A DNA stretch of 64,000 nt from Clostridiales bacterium (lineage in GTDB: Bacteria > Bacillota > Clostridia > Christensenellales > Pumilibacteraceae): contig JAFLVG010000003.1 in NCBI GenBank assembly GCA_022508445.1, positions 62,001 through 126,000 on the forward strand, in the 5' to 3' direction. The position numbers and the translations under genes are program-made. Position 1 is the first letter of the stretch. Every line of letters begins with the position of its first letter. Positions 9,296 to 17,719 of the stretch are shown one piece after another. The notes under the pieces were generated by a model, which had not been told where the DNA came from, did not search any database, and saw nothing but the letters and a program-made list of their open reading frames with translations.

Positions 9296-9735
9296 TGCCG
9301 TTTGCACAAAAGATACAAAATTGTTCGTCATAATCTGTCGTGCGTTCGTCGGCATAGTTCTACCCGACCGCTGTAATTATGTCGTGAGTTCGGACGAAAT
9401 TAAACCGAAAATTGGCAGTATAGTAGTTGAATGTACTAAATAAAAGAAAAAGACCAAGTTTGTTAGACAAGGTCTTAATGTTGATGATTATTTGATAATG
9501 TAAAGTCAGTCGTTTAGTTTGAAGAAGATTTCTGTATTCTTCGTGCAGATTCGGTTTGAAGCTTTACAAGCGTTTTAGAAAATGTCTTTCATTGCCGCGG
9601 AGACCGCGATTGCGCCGTCGGCAGCTGCGGTAGTAAGCTGACGAACGACTTTTTTTCTGCAATCGCCTGCGGCGTATACGCCCTTAATGTTTGTTCGGCA
9701 CATTTCGTCCGTCACGATGTAACCGTCTTCGTCGA
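9296..9735 (-). repeat. Right copy of the ~440-bp direct repeat
   Basis: Counterpart of 5011-5449. It contains the C-terminal coding end of intact trxB, its terminator and about 150 bp of further downstream flank. The outer end near 9296 is approximate. Together the two copies bracket the aaRS-like and membrane-protein genes. Confidence 0.8.
9446..9476 (-). terminator. Terminator of the nrdD-trxB operon
   Basis: On the minus strand AAGACC and GGTCTT enclose a 15-base loop and are followed by TTTTCTTTTA. It lies about 100 bp past the trxB stop codon. Confidence 0.75.
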
Positions 9736-10483
9736 GCTCCACCGGCGCATAAATCGTATTGTCGGGCTGTTGACCTATTGCGACGAACAAACCGTCGAGT
9801 TCGAGCATTTGCTTTTCGCCTTTCACGTTGAGCGTGACGCCCGTAAGCTCGTCATCGCCGATAAGCTCCTCGACTACGGCGTCTGTGATTATTCGTATCG
9901 AATTGAGTTCTTTCGCTCTGTCGATGAGCGCTTGCTCCGCGCGGAATACGTCGCGCCTATGTAAAATGTACACAAGCCCGGCAATGCCGGCAAGATACAG
10001 CGCGTCTGTGAATGCGGCGTTGCCGCCGCCTACGACCGCAATCGTCTTGTCCTTGAAGAACGCGCCGTCGCACAGCGCGCAGTAGCTGACGCCCGAGCCG
10101 ATCAATCTCTCCTCGCCCGTAACGCCAAGCCGTCTGTGATCGCAGCCTGCCGCTATGATAACCGCTTTTGCAGTGTATCTGCCTATATCGGTAACAACGG
10201 TCGTGCACGAGCCCTCTGTTACGATTTTGGTGACCGTCTCGCACTTGAAGCTCGCACCCGCTTTTTCGGCCTGATCGAAAAGATCGGACGCGAACTGCGC
10301 ACCCGAAATGTTGACTATTCCGGGATAGTTTTCGACGTTGGGCGCGTCTACTATCTGACCGCCGAACGATTCACGCTCTATGACGAGCGTTTTCTTGTTC
10401 GCGCGGCATGCGTAAACGGCGGAAGACAAACCCGCCGTTCCGCCGCCTATTACTATAAAATCATACATGGTGTTTCTTAACAT
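9575..10483 (-). CDS. trxB: Thioredoxin-disulfide reductase
   Basis: A FAD/NADPH flavoprotein of 302 residues that reduces thioredoxin-like proteins in the cytoplasm. The N-terminal FAD motif is DFIVIGGGTAGLSSA. The redox-active pair is CALC at about residues 135-138 (CATC in the usual family). The NADPH motif is VVGGGNAAFTDAL with HRRDVFRA, and the C-terminal FAD motif is GVYAAGDCR. The start is either 10483 or the ATG five codons later (MYDFIV), which fits the family N-terminus better; neither has a strong ribosome site. It follows the redoxin-fused nrdD by 10 bp, so it probably recharges that redoxin domain. Its 3' end is duplicated at 5290-5447. Confidence 0.93.
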   Translation of the reverse strand: MLRNTMYDFIVIGGGTAGLSSAVYACRANKKTLVIERESFGGQIVDAPNVENYPGIVNISGAQFASDLFDQAEKAGASFKCETVTKIVTEGSCTTVVTDIGRYTAKAVIIAAGCDHRRLGVTGEERLIGSGVSYCALCDGAFFKDKTIAVVGGGNAAFTDALYLAGIAGLVYILHRRDVFRAEQALIDRAKELNSIRIITDAVVEELIGDDELTGVTLNVKGEKQMLELDGLFVAIGQQPDNTIYAPVELDEDGYIVTDEMCRTNIKGVYAAGDCRKKVVRQLTTAAADGAIAVSAAMKDIF

Positions 10484-10493
10484 GATTTTTTAA

Positions 10494-12866
10494 TTACTTC
10501 CCGCTGTTTTCCAAGAATTTGCGGATTTCCGCAACGCCTGCGTACTTCGCCGTTTCGGTGCCGTTGGTGACAACAAGCGTGGGCGCTTGCTTAACGCCGT
10601 ACTTCTTGGCGCTGTCCGGCTTTTCCACTGCGTTGACGATGTCCATAGCTATGCCTGCGTCTTGGAGCATGGGTATGGCTATTTTGCAGTTGGGGCAAGT
10701 CGGAGTCGTGAACAGCGAGTAATGCACCTCGCCCGTCACCTCGGCTTGTTTTTCTTCCTGCTTTACCGCGCACTTATGTCCGGTGTGCGGCGTGTCGTGC
10801 TTCATCGTGTTGTAAGTTCTGCGGTCCTTGAACTCCTGCGCCTTACCGTCGTTCCAATTCTGGACGGGACGGTAGTAACCTGTTATGCGGCTGTTGACCT
10901 CGGTCTTTTCGCCGCACTTCGGGCAGGTGTACACCTCGCCTGCGATGTAGCCGTGATTGCGGCACACCGAGTACGTCGGCGAGAGCGTGAAGTACGGGAG
11001 CTTGTAGTTTTCCGCAACGGTGCGGACGAGCTTTGCCGCCGCTTTCCAATCGGGCAGTTTTTCGCCGAGGAAGGTGTGGAAAACGGTACCAGAGGTGTAA
11101 AGCGTTTGCAGCTCGTCCTGAATGTCGAGCGCGCTGAACACGTCCTCGGTATAACCTACGGGCAGGTGCGAGCTGTTGGTGTAGTACGGTGTGCCGTTCT
11201 CGTTGGCTGTGATGATGTCGGGATAGCGCTGTTTGTCGTGCTTTGCAAGACGGTACGTCGTGGACTCTGCGGGCGTCGCTTCGAGGTTGTAAAGATCGCC
11301 GTACTGTTCTTGATATATTACGAGCCGCTCGCGCATGTGATTGAGAACGTCTTGCGCAAACTTTTGCACGCGCTCGTCTGTGAGATTGGCGCGAAGCCAT
11401 TTCGCGTTGAGTCCGGCCTCGTTCATGCCCACAAGTCCGATTGTCGAGAAATGGTTGTCGAACGTGCCGAGATAACGCTTTGTGTACGGGTACAAGCCCT
11501 CATCCATGAGCTTTGTGATGATGTCGCGCTTGATTTTGAGCGAACGCGCCGAAATGTCCATGAGCCTGTCGAGGCGGTTGTAGAAATCCTCCTCGTTTTC
11601 GGCAAGATACGCAATGCGCGGCATATTGATAGTTACAACGCCGACCGAGCCGGTGCTCTCGCCGCTTCCGAAGAATCCGCCCGACTTTTTGCGAAGCTCG
11701 CGAAGATCGAGGCGCAAGCGGCAGCACATACTGCGTATGTCGGACGGCTCCATGTCCGAATTGATGTAGTTTGAAAAGTACGGCGTGCCGTATTTTGCCG
11801 CCATCTCAAACAGCAAGCGGTTGTTTTCGTTATCCGACCAGTCGAAGTCGCGCGTGATTGAGTACGTAGGTATCGGGTATTGGAAGCCGCGGCCGTTGGC
11901 GTCGCCCTCGATCATGATCTCGATAAACGCCTTGTTGACCATGTCCATTTCCTTCTTGCAGTCCTTGTACTTGAAGTCCATGGGCTTGCCGCCTACGATA
12001 GCCTGCTGTTCGGCAAGATCGGGCGGAACCGTCCAATCGAGCGTAATATTGGAAAACGGCGCCTGAGTTCCCCAGCGCGACGGCGTGTTTACGCCGAAGA
12101 TGAACGACTCGATGCACTTTTTGACTTCGCTGTAAGTAAGCCCGTCAACCTTGACAAAGGGCGCAAGATATGTGTCGAAGGACGAGAACGCCTGCGCGCC
12201 TGCCCACTCGTTTTGCATAATGCCGAGGAAGTTGACCATCTGATTGCAAAGCGTCGCAAGATGGCTCGCCGGCGAGCTGCTGATTTTGCCCGAGATGCCG
12301 CCAAGTCCTTCTTGAATGAGCTGACGGAGCGACCAGCCTGCGCAGTAACCGGTGAGCATGGACATGTCGTGAATGTGAATGTCCGCATTGCGGTGCGCAT
12401 TGGCTATTTCCTCGTCGTAAATTTCGGACAGCCAATAGTTGGCGGTTATAGCGCCCGAGTTGGAAAGTATAAGACCGCCAACCGAATACGTGACGGTGGA
12501 GTTTTCCTTGACGCGCCAGTCCGAAGCTTTGACATAACTGTCCACAAGCTCTTTATAGTCCAAAATAGTGGACTTCATGTTGCGTATCTTTTCGCGTTGC
12601 TTGCGGTAAAGAATGTACGCCTTGGCAACGTCGGCATAGCCCGTTTGAATGAGTACCTGCTCTACGCTATCCTGTATGTCCTCGACGGCAACAAGCTCGT
12701 TCTTTACCTTGGAAGCAAAGTCCGCCGTAACGCGAAGCGCAATCAAATCTATGATGTCGTCGTTATACTGCTTTTCCTGCGCGTCGAACGCTTTTTTAAT
12801 GGCTTGACTGATTTTCGATATGTCAAACTCAGTCTGTTTTCCGTCCCTTTTGACTACCCTATACAT
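10494..12866 (-). CDS. nrdD: Anaerobic (class III) ribonucleoside-triphosphate reductase with C-terminal redoxin domain
   Basis: A 790-residue glycyl-radical enzyme making dNTPs without oxygen. Residues 1-95 are an ATP-cone (MYRVVKRDGKQTEFD). The catalytic body includes MCCRLRLDLRELRKKSGG and FGSGESTGSVGVV. A zinc motif (CRNHGY ... CPKCG) leads to the glycyl-radical loop RITGYYRPVQNWNDGK, with Gly near residue 663. Unusually the protein goes on: a linker and then about 75 residues of glutaredoxin/thioredoxin fold, starting EVHYSLFTTPTCPNC (CPNC at 724-727) and including KQAPTLVV with the cis-Pro. A perfect GGAGGT precedes the ATG. trxB follows immediately. No nrdG activase gene is in this window. 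The fused redoxin suggests a redoxin-dependent NrdD subtype rather than a formate-dependent one. Confidence 0.95.
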   Translation of the reverse strand: MYRVVKRDGKQTEFDISKISQAIKKAFDAQEKQYNDDIIDLIALRVTADFASKVKNELVAVEDIQDSVEQVLIQTGYADVAKAYILYRKQREKIRNMKSTILDYKELVDSYVKASDWRVKENSTVTYSVGGLILSNSGAITANYWLSEIYDEEIANAHRNADIHIHDMSMLTGYCAGWSLRQLIQEGLGGISGKISSSPASHLATLCNQMVNFLGIMQNEWAGAQAFSSFDTYLAPFVKVDGLTYSEVKKCIESFIFGVNTPSRWGTQAPFSNITLDWTVPPDLAEQQAIVGGKPMDFKYKDCKKEMDMVNKAFIEIMIEGDANGRGFQYPIPTYSITRDFDWSDNENNRLLFEMAAKYGTPYFSNYINSDMEPSDIRSMCCRLRLDLRELRKKSGGFFGSGESTGSVGVVTINMPRIAYLAENEEDFYNRLDRLMDISARSLKIKRDIITKLMDEGLYPYTKRYLGTFDNHFSTIGLVGMNEAGLNAKWLRANLTDERVQKFAQDVLNHMRERLVIYQEQYGDLYNLEATPAESTTYRLAKHDKQRYPDIITANENGTPYYTNSSHLPVGYTEDVFSALDIQDELQTLYTSGTVFHTFLGEKLPDWKAAAKLVRTVAENYKLPYFTLSPTYSVCRNHGYIAGEVYTCPKCGEKTEVNSRITGYYRPVQNWNDGKAQEFKDRRTYNTMKHDTPHTGHKCAVKQEEKQAEVTGEVHYSLFTTPTCPNCKIAIPMLQDAGIAMDIVNAVEKPDSAKKYGVKQAPTLVVTNGTETAKYAGVAEIRKFLENSGK

Positions 12867-12935
12867 AGTGACCTCCGTAATGGTCCGACCGCATCAAGCC
12901 TGCGCTTTTCCGCCCGTCGGTGCCAAAGCTCGTTC

Positions 12936-12964
12936 ATTATAGCACCTCGAAATACCCTTGTCAA
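12936..12964 (-). promoter_or_regulatory. Consensus sigma-A promoter of nrdD-trxB
   Basis: Exact TTGACA (12964-12959), 17 bases, exact TATAAT (12941-12936). It gives a leader of about 63 bases to the nrdD ATG at 12866. Confidence 0.85.
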
Positions 12965-12972
12965 GACTTTTA

Positions 12973-12988
12973 ACACAATATATTGTGT
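12973..12988 (-). promoter_or_regulatory. NrdR box 1
   Basis: The 16-base palindrome ACACAATATATTGTGT matches the known NrdR-box consensus ACACWATATATWGTGT at every position. It ends 8 bases upstream of the -35 hexamer. Confidence 0.85.
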
Positions 12989-13014
12989 TTTTAAAAAAAT
13001 TTTTTGGCAAAAAA

Positions 13015-13030
13015 CCACAATATTTAGAAT
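13015..13030 (-). promoter_or_regulatory. NrdR box 2 (degenerate)
   Basis: CCACAATATTTAGAAT matches the NrdR consensus at 12 of 16 positions. It starts 42 bases from box 1, about four helical turns, so a NrdR oligomer could bind both on one face of the DNA. Confidence 0.6.
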
Positions 13031-13163
13031 CATAATTATGATAATAATACACACCGTGACTAAACCGTCGGTTTTGATCGGTGCAAAGAAAAACGCCGTA
13101 CTCGCCGGGAGTGCGACATTTTTCAACCGATTGATTTTGCTTTATAATATGATTCCTTAAATA

Positions 13164-14945
13164 CTAACTCTCGAAGTCGGCGACCTGTCTTATGTGCAAT
13201 ACAAACGTGCCGTTATCGAGCGGCGGCACGGCGATGCCGCGAGAAATGAGCGCCGCGCCCGAAAAAGTTTTATTGAGCTCGGCAACATAATAGATGTTAT
13301 GCTCGTCGAGGCCGATCGGCTTTATCACGGCTTTCCCCTTTTCGCTTCGCTCATACACTATGTACGCCTTTGACTTGTCCTTTGCGACCGTCATTATACA
13401 GCGGTCGCCGCCTGCGGCGTGCGGACGGTAAATATCGCCGAAGAGTATTTCGGATGCGTTGTCTTGGTACGAGAAAACTTGCGCGCGAACGGCGCGTTTA
13501 AAGTCGTCGCCGAGTTCGAGCGGATTGAACGCATACCCGAGACAACCGAGCGTCGCCAAGTCGAAGCGGGTTTTTAAAGCTTCGCCGCCGTTTACCGAAA
13601 CGGCGTTACGCATTGCGATGAGCGGATAGCAAAGCGTCTGCCCGTAACGCATATCGGATTGCAGATTGCCGAATTCCACCGTGATATTGTCGAAGCTCGC
13701 CGACAATTCGCCGCGAAGCGCATACATGCCGCGAGCGTATACGCTGTTGCCGTTTGGAATGTCGAATAAGACATATTCCACGCCGTACTTTTCGACCATG
13801 TCCGCAAAAGCGGCAATATATGCGCTCGCGGCTTGCGGATCGCCGAAGTCTGCGGCAAACATGCCGTCGTCCGTTTGCTTCGTTCCGCTTTTTGAGTACG
13901 CCGCCGATTTTTTGTCTATCTCGCACAGCTTTGCCGTAACGCCGAGTTTGATTCCCGCCGCCTTACACTCCTGCGCGAGCTTTTCCATAGCTTTATGTGA
14001 CACCTTGCAACAATCGACAGCGAAAACGTCGCAGCCGAGCTTTGTCGCCGCGACCGCCGCATCGCACAGCTTGCTTTCAGGTATTTCCGGGCAGAACAAC
14101 ACGATGGGGCGCCGCTCGGTGAGCATTTTGCCGTCCAAGTTTTCGCGAAGAATGTCGTGGAACACGCGCGACATGCCGCCGAGTCCGCTATCCGAATACA
14201 CCGACAGTATTTCGGGCGAATAGTAACTGCCGCCGCTTTCTATCTTGATTCCCTGCTTATCTTTGCAATATACGGTTACGCCGTCAATAGTCCGTTCCGC
14301 GACAACCGTGCCGTCGCCGTGCACGCACAAAAAGCCGTAGCTGTCGCCGTGACATTCGTCGGCCCTGCTGTCTGTCGCCGCAATAAATCCGTAAACGCCG
14401 TGTACCGCCGATTTTTTCTTATTTTCGCTCTCGCCCGAGCAAGCCGCACCGCTTTCGCGTACGATATCTCCGCGGTTTCCTATCGTCACGATATCGCAAT
14501 CGCCTTGCATTATATCAGTCGGCAAAGCCTTGACCGTCACGGTCTTTTCGCCGTCGTTGAAAATAACCGTTCTTGTCGCAAATCCGCCGCGCGAATACGG
14601 CGTTATATATACTTCGGCGCGCAAGCTCGCTTCGATCCCTTTCAGCGAAATTTTAAGAGTTTGACCGCCGTTTACAGACGGACAGATATTAGGTTTTTCG
14701 GGCAGTATTTCCGCGCCGTCAACCGTGAATCGAACATTGAGAGCTTTGCCGCCGCAAGAGATCGGATATGCCCCGTCGCCGAGCGCAAACACATCGTTCG
14801 ACGCGCCGCCGAGCGAAATCACGTCGTCCTCGAACTCGACGCGCTTGCCGAAATGTATGCGTCGAAGCGCTCCGTCATCGTTTTTGAGAATACAGCACGC
14901 CTCGCCGGCAGTCATATAGAAAACATTGTTTTCGGTTTTTATCAT
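13164..14945 (-). CDS. GH36-like (alpha-galactosidase family) protein, catalytic motifs degenerate
   Basis: A 593-residue protein with the layout of a GH36/melibiase: an N-terminal beta-sandwich (FGKRVEFEDDVISLGG, YSRGGFATRTVIFNDG), a TIM-barrel half with YVLFDIPNG and ITVEFGNLQSDMRYG, and a C-terminal beta domain. The usual KWDMNR nucleophile loop and GGGRxD/SDxxD loops are recognisable only by position, so activity is doubtful, and the protein is shorter than typical GH36 (about 730). GGAG lies five bases before the ATG at 14945; a GTG three bases upstream is the alternative. It is the last gene of an htpG-SDR-GH36 run, 9 bp after the SDR gene. Substrate unknown. Confidence 0.6.
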   Translation of the reverse strand: MIKTENNVFYMTAGEACCILKNDDGALRRIHFGKRVEFEDDVISLGGASNDVFALGDGAYPISCGGKALNVRFTVDGAEILPEKPNICPSVNGGQTLKISLKGIEASLRAEVYITPYSRGGFATRTVIFNDGEKTVTVKALPTDIMQGDCDIVTIGNRGDIVRESGAACSGESENKKKSAVHGVYGFIAATDSRADECHGDSYGFLCVHGDGTVVAERTIDGVTVYCKDKQGIKIESGGSYYSPEILSVYSDSGLGGMSRVFHDILRENLDGKMLTERRPIVLFCPEIPESKLCDAAVAATKLGCDVFAVDCCKVSHKAMEKLAQECKAAGIKLGVTAKLCEIDKKSAAYSKSGTKQTDDGMFAADFGDPQAASAYIAAFADMVEKYGVEYVLFDIPNGNSVYARGMYALRGELSASFDNITVEFGNLQSDMRYGQTLCYPLIAMRNAVSVNGGEALKTRFDLATLGCLGYAFNPLELGDDFKRAVRAQVFSYQDNASEILFGDIYRPHAAGGDRCIMTVAKDKSKAYIVYERSEKGKAVIKPIGLDEHNIYYVAELNKTFSGAALISRGIAVPPLDNGTFVLHIRQVADFES

Positions 14946-14954
14946 CACAGCTCC

Positions 14955-15743
14955 TTAAAACAGCTTTGCGGTAATATCGAGAAAAAGCTTTTGCGGCAGA
15001 ATATGCCGAAGAAAATTGAGTAGCTTATACTTGAAACCGACTATATACATCGGTTTTTTGCATTTTTCGCAATACTTATATATCTTTTGGGTGGCGCTTT
15101 TAACATTCATGCGCTTGTTCTCGCGTGAATCGATTTTTTGAGCCGACCGCAAGGGCGCGTCGCCGTAGCGCTCGCCGCCGTCCGCATACTTGACTCTGTT
15201 TGCGGTGAAGTTTGTTTTTATATCGCCCGGGCAAACCGTCGATACGCGTATGCCGTGATTTTTAAGCTCCATGTACAGCCCGAACGCCGCCATATTGACA
15301 GCGGCCTTGCTCGCGCAGTACATGGCGCGGTACGGGAGCGCAAAAAGCGCGCAAGCCGACGAAATGAAAACAACTTTACCGCCCTCTTTCATAAACCCGA
15401 GCGCGGCCTGCACAAGATTGAGTGCGCCCGTGAAATTGAGCGATATTTGCTTTTGTATTTCTTCTATCGGCAGATATTCGGTAGCGCCGGACAATCCGCC
15501 GCCGGCGTTCGCGATCACCACGTCGATACGCCCGTACTTCTCGCCGATTGCTTTGACGGCTTCCGCCGTTTTCTCGTAGTCGGTGACGTCTGCGGCAATA
15601 TCGCCTTGCTCTTCCGACGCGCTACGCGCAATGCCTATCACGGTGTCGCCTTTTTCGCGGTATAGCCTGCATAGCTCTTTGCCTATGCCGCTCGTCGAAC
15701 CCGAAATTACTACTATTCTCGGCTCTTTGCTTTTATTTTTCAT
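14955..15743 (-). CDS. Short-chain dehydrogenase/reductase (SDR)
   Basis: A 262-residue NAD(P)-dependent oxidoreductase. The cofactor motif is ISGSTSGIGKEL, the NAG motif is IANAGGG, and the active site is Ser (VFISSA) with YCASK (YxxxK). The PG motif is TVCPGDIKT. The start at ATG 15743 gives the normal SDR N-terminus; it lies inside the last codons of htpG (11-bp overlap), implying translational coupling. A longer upstream reading would only translate the htpG tail in another frame. C-terminal residues KLLNFLRHILPQKLF form a basic amphipathic extension seen in some membrane-associated SDRs. Substrate unknown. Confidence 0.85.
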   Translation of the reverse strand: MKNKSKEPRIVVISGSTSGIGKELCRLYREKGDTVIGIARSASEEQGDIAADVTDYEKTAEAVKAIGEKYGRIDVVIANAGGGLSGATEYLPIEEIQKQISLNFTGALNLVQAALGFMKEGGKVVFISSACALFALPYRAMYCASKAAVNMAAFGLYMELKNHGIRVSTVCPGDIKTNFTANRVKYADGGERYGDAPLRSAQKIDSRENKRMNVKSATQKIYKYCEKCKKPMYIVGFKYKLLNFLRHILPQKLFLDITAKLF

Positions 15744-17640
15744 CGGCTGTTTTCGCGGTCGACTTTTTAGGCGCGGAGGCTTTCTTAGCAGTACTTTGCT
15801 TTTTCGGCGCCGCTTTATTGGCCGCCGGTTTTTTGGGTACCGCCGCATTGCCGCCGAGCACGCGGTTAAGCGCGGTCAGGAACTCGGTCTCGGGTTTGTA
15901 CCCTTCGGCGAGTAGCGCCTCGTTATAAAGCACCGTCACCATGTCGGCAAAGTCGGCGTCGTCCATGCCTTCCATACTCCGGACAATCGGGTGTTCGAGA
16001 TTGACCTGCAATACGCGATCGGCTTTGACTCCGCCGCCGCCCATCGCTTCCATAACTCTTTCCATTTCGAGCGAAATATTGCCCTTTGCCGCAAGGCAAA
16101 CCGGGTACGATTTGAGCTTGTCTGTCGCCGCAACCGTCGCCTTGCCCGAGAGCTTATTTTCCATGCGTTTCAATAATTCCTCATGCCCGTCGGTCTTTGC
16201 TTTGGCGCCGTCGTCTCCCGACGCGACGTTTTCGAATTTATGTCCGTCGTATTCTTTAAGCAAGCGCGCAAAAAATTCGTCCACCGTATCGGTAAAGTAC
16301 AAAACATCCTTGCCCGATTCTCTCGCCCCTTCAAGCTGAGGCAACATCGATATTTTGTCCGACGTCTCGCCGCAAGCGTACAAAATAGGCGCTTTATCTT
16401 CCAGCTTCTCGACATACTCTTTGATTGTGACGAGCTTTTTGTTTGCATCCGAATAAAACAACAGATAATCTTTGAGCTTGTCCTTGTTCGCGCCGAAATT
16501 GTCGTACGCGCCGAACTTAATCGCCTTGCCGAACTGCTCGAAAATGCTTTCGTACTTTTTCCTATCGTTCTTGATTAGCTTGTCAAACTCGGACAGCACC
16601 TTTTTTTCGAGACCGTTTGCGATTGCGACAAGCCTGCGATCGTGCTGTAACGTTTCGCGCGAAATATTAAGAGCAAGGTCGGGCGTATCCACAACGCCCC
16701 TGATGAACCCGAGATATTCGGGAACAAGTTCCTCGCAACGCTCCATTATCAAAACGCCGTTGCAGTAAAGCGACAGTCCGCGCTTGTAGTCCTTGGTATA
16801 ATAATCGAAAGAGGGTTCGCTCGGTATGAAAAGAAGCGCCGTGTAGTCGACCGCACCCTCCACTCTCGTGCTTATGTTCATGAGCGGCGCGCGGAAATCG
16901 CGGTATTCGTGCATGTAGAACTCGTCGAGCTCATTTTCGCCGAGCTCGGATTTGGGCTTTTTCCAAACGGGCGTCATCGAATTGAGCGTTGTCATTTCTT
17001 CGGCCTTGGCGCCGCCGTCCGCTTGCTTTTCGGTAAGCATGCGTATGGGATAGCGAATGTAATCCGAATATTTCTTGACGAGCTGTCGAAGCTTCATATC
17101 TTCCAGAAATTCCGAATAGTTTTCGTCGCCGTCTTTTTTAAGCGTTATTATAACATCCGTTCCGGCGCTGCCGCGCTCCGCCGAGGTTATTTCAAAACCC
17201 TCGACGCCGTCGGACTCCCACTTGAACGCCTTGCTTTCCTTTACTTTGCGGCTTACTACGGTCACTTTGTCGGCTACCATGAACGCAGAATAGAACCCCA
17301 CGCCGAACTGACCGATGAGCTGTTCATCGGTCTTGCCCTGTTGCTTTTTGAACGCTTCCGTGCCGCTCGCCGCAATCACGCCGAGATTTTCTTCAAGCTC
17401 GACGTCGGTCATGCCCACGCCGTTGTCGCTTACGGTTATCGTTCGCGCCTTCTTATCTACTTTAAGCTCTATGCAAAATTCGGCGTCGAGCGAGCTGTCG
17501 GTAAGCGACATGAATCTGCGCTTGTCGAGCGCGTCCGACGCGTTGGAAATAAGCTCGCGCAAAAATATTTCGCGGTTGACGTAAATGGAATTGACTACAA
17601 GATCCAATAGCTTTTTCGACTGTGCCTTAAATTCTTTCAT
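15733..17640 (-). CDS. htpG: Molecular chaperone HtpG (Hsp90) with Lys/Ala-rich tail
   Basis: A 635-residue ATP-dependent chaperone of the cytoplasm. The N-terminal GHKL ATPase domain shows ELISNASDALDKRR, DNGVGMT and GQFGVGFYSAFMVAD. The middle domain carries the conserved NISRETLQ. The dimerisation domain reaches about residue 597 and is followed by a tail of about 35 residues rich in Lys, Ala, Pro and Ser (VPKKPAANKAAPKK...). A comparable tail occurs on GlgB in this window. AGGAGA precedes the start by 9 bases. It heads the htpG-SDR-GH36 group and lies after the terminator of the YitT gene. No CIRCE element was seen upstream. Confidence 0.95.
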   Translation of the reverse strand: MKEFKAQSKKLLDLVVNSIYVNREIFLRELISNASDALDKRRFMSLTDSSLDAEFCIELKVDKKARTITVSDNGVGMTDVELEENLGVIAASGTEAFKKQQGKTDEQLIGQFGVGFYSAFMVADKVTVVSRKVKESKAFKWESDGVEGFEITSAERGSAGTDVIITLKKDGDENYSEFLEDMKLRQLVKKYSDYIRYPIRMLTEKQADGGAKAEEMTTLNSMTPVWKKPKSELGENELDEFYMHEYRDFRAPLMNISTRVEGAVDYTALLFIPSEPSFDYYTKDYKRGLSLYCNGVLIMERCEELVPEYLGFIRGVVDTPDLALNISRETLQHDRRLVAIANGLEKKVLSEFDKLIKNDRKKYESIFEQFGKAIKFGAYDNFGANKDKLKDYLLFYSDANKKLVTIKEYVEKLEDKAPILYACGETSDKISMLPQLEGARESGKDVLYFTDTVDEFFARLLKEYDGHKFENVASGDDGAKAKTDGHEELLKRMENKLSGKATVAATDKLKSYPVCLAAKGNISLEMERVMEAMGGGGVKADRVLQVNLEHPIVRSMEGMDDADFADMVTVLYNEALLAEGYKPETEFLTALNRVLGGNAAVPKKPAANKAAPKKQSTAKKASAPKKSTAKTADEK

Positions 17641-17672
17641 TATAGTAACTCTCCTTGATTATATTTCCGAAT

Positions 17673-17696
17673 AAAAAGCGCGACATATGCCGCGCC
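17673..17696 (-). terminator. Terminator of the YitT gene
   Basis: On the minus strand GCGCG and CGCGC enclose GCATATGT and are followed by TTTTTATT. It lies between the YitT stop codon and htpG. Confidence 0.6.
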
Positions 17697-17719
17697 TATG
17701 GAACGGCGTTGCCGCCCGA

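Noticed and set aside
11880-13160. 426-codon plus-strand open frame across nrdD and its promoter
   Set aside because: It runs antisense to nrdD and through the NrdR boxes; no supporting signals.
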